Part shown: positions 15,000 through 17,936 of the stretch, piece by piece
Position numbering within the stretch: position 1 is the stretch's first letter
How the letters are laid out: each line of letters starts with the position of its first letter
DNA from: Sphingomonadales bacterium
Lineage (GTDB): Bacteria; Pseudomonadota; Alphaproteobacteria; Sphingomonadales; Sphingomonadaceae
DNA: 17,936 nucleotides
Direction of reading: 5' to 3'
Assembly (NCBI GenBank): GCA_004292705.1
Contig: RDXA01000124.1
Span: 1 to 17,936 of the forward strand
Position numbers and translations under genes: made by a program
The notes under the pieces: model-generated
Seen by the model: only the letters and a program-made list of their open reading frames with translations
Databases searched by the model: none
What the model was told of the DNA's origin: nothing

Positions 15000-15575
15000 C
15001 TACGCCATTTGCCTGATTTTCTTCAATTTCTTCAACGCCATCGACTTCTTCAGCCGCGAAAGGTGATCGATGAACAGGATGCCTTCGAGGTGGTCCATCT
15101 CGTGCTGCAGGCAGGTCGCCAGCAAGCCTTCAAGGTGTTCCTCATGGGCGTTGCCGTCCAGGTCCTGATAGCGCACCGTGCAGGTCGCCGGGCGATCGAC
15201 GTCGGCATAGATCTCGGGGACCGAGAGGCAGCCTTCCTGATAGGTCGACAGCTCCTTGGCCGGATCGAGGATCACCGGGTTGATGAAGACGCGCGGTTCC
15301 TTTTTCGTGGCCGGGTGGGTGTGCTTGTGGCCACCATGCGAGGTGCATTCCACCGGCTCTGCGTCCGGATCGTCGGGTTGCAAGTCGATCACCAGCACCC
15401 GCTTGGGCACGCCGACCTGGATCGCGGCGAGGCCGATACCGGGGGCATCATACATCGTCTCGAACATGTCTTCGACGAGCGTGCGAAGGTCGTTGCCGAA
15501 CTCGTGGGGTTCGACCGGGGTCGAGATGGTCTTCAGCCGGGGGTCCGGCACTTCAAGGATTTCACGGATAGCCAT
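15000..15575 (-). CDS. def: peptide deformylase with His/Cys-rich insertion
   Basis: A 191-aa metallopeptidase that removes the N-formyl group from nascent proteins. The three family motifs are intact: GIGLAAIQ (46-53), EGCLS (114-118, metal ligand Cys116) and QHEMDH (157-162, ligands His158 and His162, catalytic Glu159). The start MAIREILEVPDPRL at 15575 matches the family; the open frame continues upstream to 15929 but that part is a shadow of the zinc-ribbon and recR genes. Between the second strand and RVFINP is an insertion, CTSHGGHKHTH (77-87), carrying four His and one Cys that could bind metal. It is third in a minus-strand cluster after recR and the zinc-ribbon gene, with the matching formyltransferase fmt divergent nearby. 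Confidence 0.95.
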   Translation of the reverse strand: MAIREILEVPDPRLKTISTPVEPHEFGNDLRTLVEDMFETMYDAPGIGLAAIQVGVPKRVLVIDLQPDDPDAEPVECTSHGGHKHTHPATKKEPRVFINPVILDPAKELSTYQEGCLSVPEIYADVDRPATCTVRYQDLDGNAHEEHLEGLLATCLQHEMDHLEGILFIDHLSRLKKSMALKKLKKIRQMA

Positions 15576-15625
15576 GGCGCGCAAAATAGGGGCCGCGCCC
15601 GCAAGGCGCAAGCGCGATGCTCCGA

Positions 15626-15841
15626 TCAGGGTGATCGGCGCAACCAGCGCTTTCCGACATGGCCGCAGGCGGGGCAGCGCCCGATGTAGGACTTTTCCCC
15701 GCTCGCCTTGTAGCGGACACCGCCCATGTCCCACACGCTTTCGCGGTGGCCGCATTGGCCGCATTCGTGCGCCCACTCGCGCGATTCGCGCTCGACGCCG
15801 GGGCCGAACAGCCATGTGAAAAAGCGTTGGATGCGGTTCAT
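15626..15841 (-). CDS. small zinc-ribbon protein
   Basis: A 71-aa protein with two CxxC knuckles, CGQC (Cys27, Cys30) and CPAC (Cys56, Cys59), separated by a short stretch that can form a beta-ribbon. This is a likely zinc ribbon with an aromatic/basic N-terminus (MNRIQRFFTWLFGPG). No function is recognised. Its ATG overlaps the recR stop by 4 nt (ATGA at 15838-15841), so translation is coupled to recR. def begins 50 nt downstream. An inverted repeat CCGATCA/TGATCGG (15623-15639) covers its stop codon but has no T tract. Confidence 0.78.
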   Translation of the reverse strand: MNRIQRFFTWLFGPGVERESREWAHECGQCGHRESVWDMGGVRYKASGEKSYIGRCPACGHVGKRWLRRSP

Positions 15842-16434
15842 CCCATCGGTCGCCTTGCCCGCAACGCCTGCGCCAGCGTGCCTTCGTCAAGATAGTCGAG
15901 CTCGCCGCCGACCGGCAGGCCGTGGGCAAGCTGGGTGACGCGCACCGGGTGCGCTTCCAGCCGCTCGGCGATGTAATGCGCGGTGGTCTGGCCTTCGAGC
16001 GTGGCGTTCATCGCCAGCACCACCTCGTCCACCCCGCCCGCTTCGACGCGGGCAAGCAGGCTGGCAATGTTGAGGTTATCGGGCCCGATCCCGTCCAAAG
16101 CGGAAAGCCGGCCGCCGAGCACATGGTAGCGCCCGGGGAACAGCCGCGAACGATCCAGCGCCCAGACGTCGGAGACCTCCTCCACCACGCACAGAGCGCG
16201 CGCGTCGCGGCGCGGATCGGCGCAGATGCCGCAGGGGTCGCGGGTGTCGACATTGGCGCAGGTCTGGCATTCCACCAGGGTCTCGGCCACGCCTGCGAGC
16301 GCCTCGAGCAGGGCGGGAAGCGCGCTTTCACGGTGCTTGACCAGCCACAGCACCGCCCGCCGCGCCGAACGCGGGCCGAGGCCCGGCAGGCGGGCAAGCT
16401 CGGAACTCAGAGCCTCGATCTCTTGCGATGCCAT
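15838..16434 (-). CDS. recR: recombination mediator RecR
   Basis: A 198-aa RecR (E. coli 201 aa) that works with RecO, and RecF where present, to load RecA on gapped DNA. Helix-hairpin-helix LARLPGLGPRSARRAVLWL (13-31), C4 zinc finger CQTC...CGIC (Cys56, Cys59, Cys68, Cys71), and a Toprim domain beginning LCVVEEVSDVWAL and including MNATLEGQTTAHYIAERL are all present. The start at 16434 gives the family N-terminus MASQEIEALSSELARLPG; the ATG 33 nt upstream adds a tail not seen in relatives. dnaX and the YbaB gene, frequent recR partners, are not adjacent. It is divergent from fmt with a 53-bp gap. Confidence 0.95.
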   Translation of the reverse strand: MASQEIEALSSELARLPGLGPRSARRAVLWLVKHRESALPALLEALAGVAETLVECQTCANVDTRDPCGICADPRRDARALCVVEEVSDVWALDRSRLFPGRYHVLGGRLSALDGIGPDNLNIASLLARVEAGGVDEVVLAMNATLEGQTTAHYIAERLEAHPVRVTQLAHGLPVGGELDYLDEGTLAQALRARRPMG

Positions 16435-16487
16435 GGAGGGGGAGATAGGGGCTGCGCTCCGCTTCACAAAGGCCGCAGGGCATTCTT

Positions 16488-17417
16488 ATGCGCATCATCT
16501 TCATGGGAACGCCCGAATTCGCGGTGCCGGCGCTGCGGGCGCTGCACGCGGCGGGGCATGATGTGGTGTGCGTCTACACCCAGCCGCCGCGCCCGGCAGG
16601 ACGGGGGAAGAAGCTCAGCCCCTCGCCGGTGCAGATCGAGGCCGAGCGGCTAGGGTTGCCGGTGCGCTCGCCGGTGTCGTTGCGAAATGGCGAGGCGCAA
16701 GCGGAGTTCGCGGCCCTTCAGGCCGATGTCGCGGTGGTCGCCGCCTATGGCTTGATCCTGCCGCAGGCCGTGCTGGATGCGCCGAAGCACGGTTGCCTCA
16801 ACATCCATGCCTCGCTGCTCCCCCGTTGGCGCGGCGCGGCGCCGATCCACCGCGCGGTGATGGCGGGCGACGCCGAGACGGGCGTGACGATCATGCAGAT
16901 GGAAGCGGGGCTCGATACCGGGCCGATGCTGCACAAGGTTGTGGTTGAGATCGAGCACCAGACAACCGGCGAACTCACCACGAGACTGGCCGATCTCGGC
17001 GCGTCGGCGATGGTCTCCGTGTTATCGAACCTTGGCGCTTTTCCGCCAGTCCCGCAGGACGAAAGCAAGGCCTGTTATGCACCGAAGATCGACAAGGCGG
17101 AGGCGAGACTTGACTGGAACGAGTCGGCTTCTGACTTGAAGCTGAAAGTGCAAGGCCTCGCCCCCTATCCCGGCGCGTGGTTTGAATTCAATGCGCAACG
17201 CATCCGCGTTCTGGATTGTGTCGATTGTCTGCCATATGGTTTGCCCCAGTCCGCGAAACCGGGAACGGTCTTCAGACTTCACGACGGTATACCCGCGATT
17301 GCTTGCGGGTCGGAATACCTTCTGCCCATGATAGTTCAGCGTGCAGGCAAGGCGGAAATGCCCGTCATGCAGATGTTGCGCGGCTTGGACATACCGCAAG
17401 GGACGGTGCTGACGTGA
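16488..17417 (+). CDS. fmt: methionyl-tRNA formyltransferase
   Basis: A 309-aa enzyme that formylates initiator Met-tRNA using 10-formyl-tetrahydrofolate; def later removes the group. The catalytic core is intact: Asn105, His107 and Ser109 in LNIHASLLPRWRGAAPIHRA, and Asp143 in GLDTGPML. The C-terminal tRNA-binding domain is recognisable (GLAPYPGAWFEFN, PGTVF, IVQRAGKAEMPVMQMLRG). AGGG at 16477-16480 is 7 nt before the ATG. Base composition changes within the gene: by my count 73 % GC over 16501-16680 but 58 % over 16921-17400, suggesting a mosaic origin of the 3' part. Confidence 0.95.
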   Translation: MRIIFMGTPEFAVPALRALHAAGHDVVCVYTQPPRPAGRGKKLSPSPVQIEAERLGLPVRSPVSLRNGEAQAEFAALQADVAVVAAYGLILPQAVLDAPKHGCLNIHASLLPRWRGAAPIHRAVMAGDAETGVTIMQMEAGLDTGPMLHKVVVEIEHQTTGELTTRLADLGASAMVSVLSNLGAFPPVPQDESKACYAPKIDKAEARLDWNESASDLKLKVQGLAPYPGAWFEFNAQRIRVLDCVDCLPYGLPQSAKPGTVFRLHDGIPAIACGSEYLLPMIVQRAGKAEMPVMQMLRGLDIPQGTVLT

Positions 17418-17433
17418 TCCCCGTCGCAGCCTC

Positions 17434-17512
17434 GTCACCCCGGCGCAGGCCGGGACCCAGAGCAGCACACGTCGCGCTCGCGGCCCTGGGCCCCGGCCTG
17501 CGCCGAGGTGAC
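17434..17512. repeat. 79-bp inverted repeat between fmt and truA
   Basis: Two 27-nt arms (17434-17460 and 17486-17512) are reverse complements at 25 of 27 positions, around a 25-nt spacer. Arms start GTCACC and contain CGGCGCAGGCCGGG. It fills most of the 104-bp gap between two co-directional genes. No transposase or T tract is seen. It resembles dispersed intergenic repeats of sphingomonads (recollection) and shares GTGACC/CCGGC-type arms with the hairpin at 14851-14874. Confidence 0.8.
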
Positions 17513-17521
17513 GGATAGAGC

Positions 17522-17936
17522 ATGACCCGCTTCGCTCTCACCCTCGAATTCGACGGCACGCCGTTCTTCGGGCTGCAACGCCAGAGCCACGGGCCGAGCG
17601 TGCAGCAATCGGTCGAGGACGCGCTCCACCGGATCACCGGGGAGACCGTGACACTCCACAGCGCAGGTCGCACCGATGCCGGGGTGCATGCGCTGGCGAT
17701 GCGCAGCCATGTCGATATCGCCAAGCCGTTCGATCCGTTCCGGCTGATGGCAGCGCTGAACGCGCAGCTTTGCCCCGATCCCGTCGCGATCACCGCCTGC
17801 GAAGTGGTGCCGGATGACTGGCACGCACGCTTTTCCTGCACCGGGCGGCGTTACCTCTACCGCATCATCAATCGCCGCGCGCCGCTGACCTTGCAGCGCA
17901 ACCGCGCATGGCACGTCCCCCAGCCGCTCGATGCCG
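17522..17936 (+). CDS. truA: tRNA pseudouridine synthase A, partial at right edge
   Basis: The open frame starts at ATG 17522 and runs off the window with no stop (138 residues visible). TruA makes pseudouridine at tRNA positions 38-40. Seen: N-terminal FALTLEFDGTPFFGLQRQ, catalytic Asp52 in SAGRTDAGVHALA (47-59), LNAQLCPDPVAI, and FSCTGRRYLYRI. About 100-110 residues should follow. It lies downstream of fmt, possibly in the same transcript if the intervening inverted repeat does not terminate. Confidence 0.94.
   Translation, partial: MTRFALTLEFDGTPFFGLQRQSHGPSVQQSVEDALHRITGETVTLHSAGRTDAGVHALAMRSHVDIAKPFDPFRLMAALNAQLCPDPVAITACEVVPDDWHARFSCTGRRYLYRIINRRAPLTLQRNRAWHVPQPLDA

Noticed and set aside
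15623..15639. CCGATCA/TGATCGG inverted repeat as terminator of the zinc-ribbon gene
   Set aside because: No T tract follows on the minus strand and def begins about 50 nt downstream, so read-through is more likely.
15576..15929. N-terminal extension of peptide deformylase to 309 aa
   Set aside because: The extension overlaps the zinc-ribbon and recR genes and is Arg/Pro-rich, while MAIREILEVPDPRL at 15575 is the normal family start.
17434..17512. Insertion sequence or tRNA-like gene at the fmt-truA inverted repeat
   Set aside because: There is no transposase frame, no evident target duplication and no cloverleaf; only a two-arm inverted repeat is seen.

Overview
The window is GC-rich (roughly 65-70 % by eye), gene-dense bacterial chromosome. 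Protein sequences and gene order (pckA divergent from chvI-chvG-hprK-rapZ-EIIA-HPr; recR and def next to fmt-truA) point to an alphaproteobacterium, most likely Sphingomonadales near Erythrobacter/Porphyrobacter. That placement is inferred from family resemblance, not computed. I see no rRNA, tRNA, CRISPR array, transposase or phage gene. It reads as core chromosome with small intergenic repeats and two damaged genes.

Layout. 13-1032 (-) is a cysteine desulfurase leading out of the window, divergent from an alpha/beta hydrolase (1122-1778). A small two-helix membrane protein (1842-2054, -) follows, divergent from a Tat-exported DUF885 metallopeptidase-like lipoprotein (2128-3906). Next come a pair of GC-rich palindromes and a cyclic-nucleotide-binding-domain/thioredoxin-reductase-like fusion (4064-5596). 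That fusion stops at its final FAD motif, 8 nt before a perfect 36-bp palindrome. A small YidB/DUF937-like protein and pckA, with a clear terminator, lie on the minus strand to 7712.

8039-11769 is a tightly overlapping operon: chvI, chvG, hprK, rapZ. A mannose-type PTS EIIA and the remains of HPr (ptsH) follow. The set links an envelope/acid-type two-component system, gluconeogenesis (PckA) and the regulatory phosphotransferase chain. The HPr gene has an internal deletion with a frameshift: phospho-His and regulatory Ser motifs are both present, but 16 nt apart instead of the expected 93 nt and in different frames. HprK and EIIA are intact, so the locus lacks a functional copy of the partner they share.

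The right part holds a SpoU-type RNA methyltransferase, whose stop abuts the stop of convergent rmuC. rmuC has an alphaproteobacterial LexA-type box (GAAC-N7-GAAC) just upstream of its start. A repeat-filled gap of about 210 bp, then recR, a small zinc-ribbon protein and def (all minus), and finally fmt and a truncated-by-window truA (plus) complete it. A 79-bp inverted repeat separates fmt from truA, and the 3' half of fmt is clearly poorer in GC than its 5' half.

I do not see a wholly new multi-gene system. The most notable points are the broken ptsH inside an otherwise intact HprK/PTS island, the truncated reductase next to a palindromic repeat, the rmuC SOS box, and a His/Cys-rich insertion in peptide deformylase.
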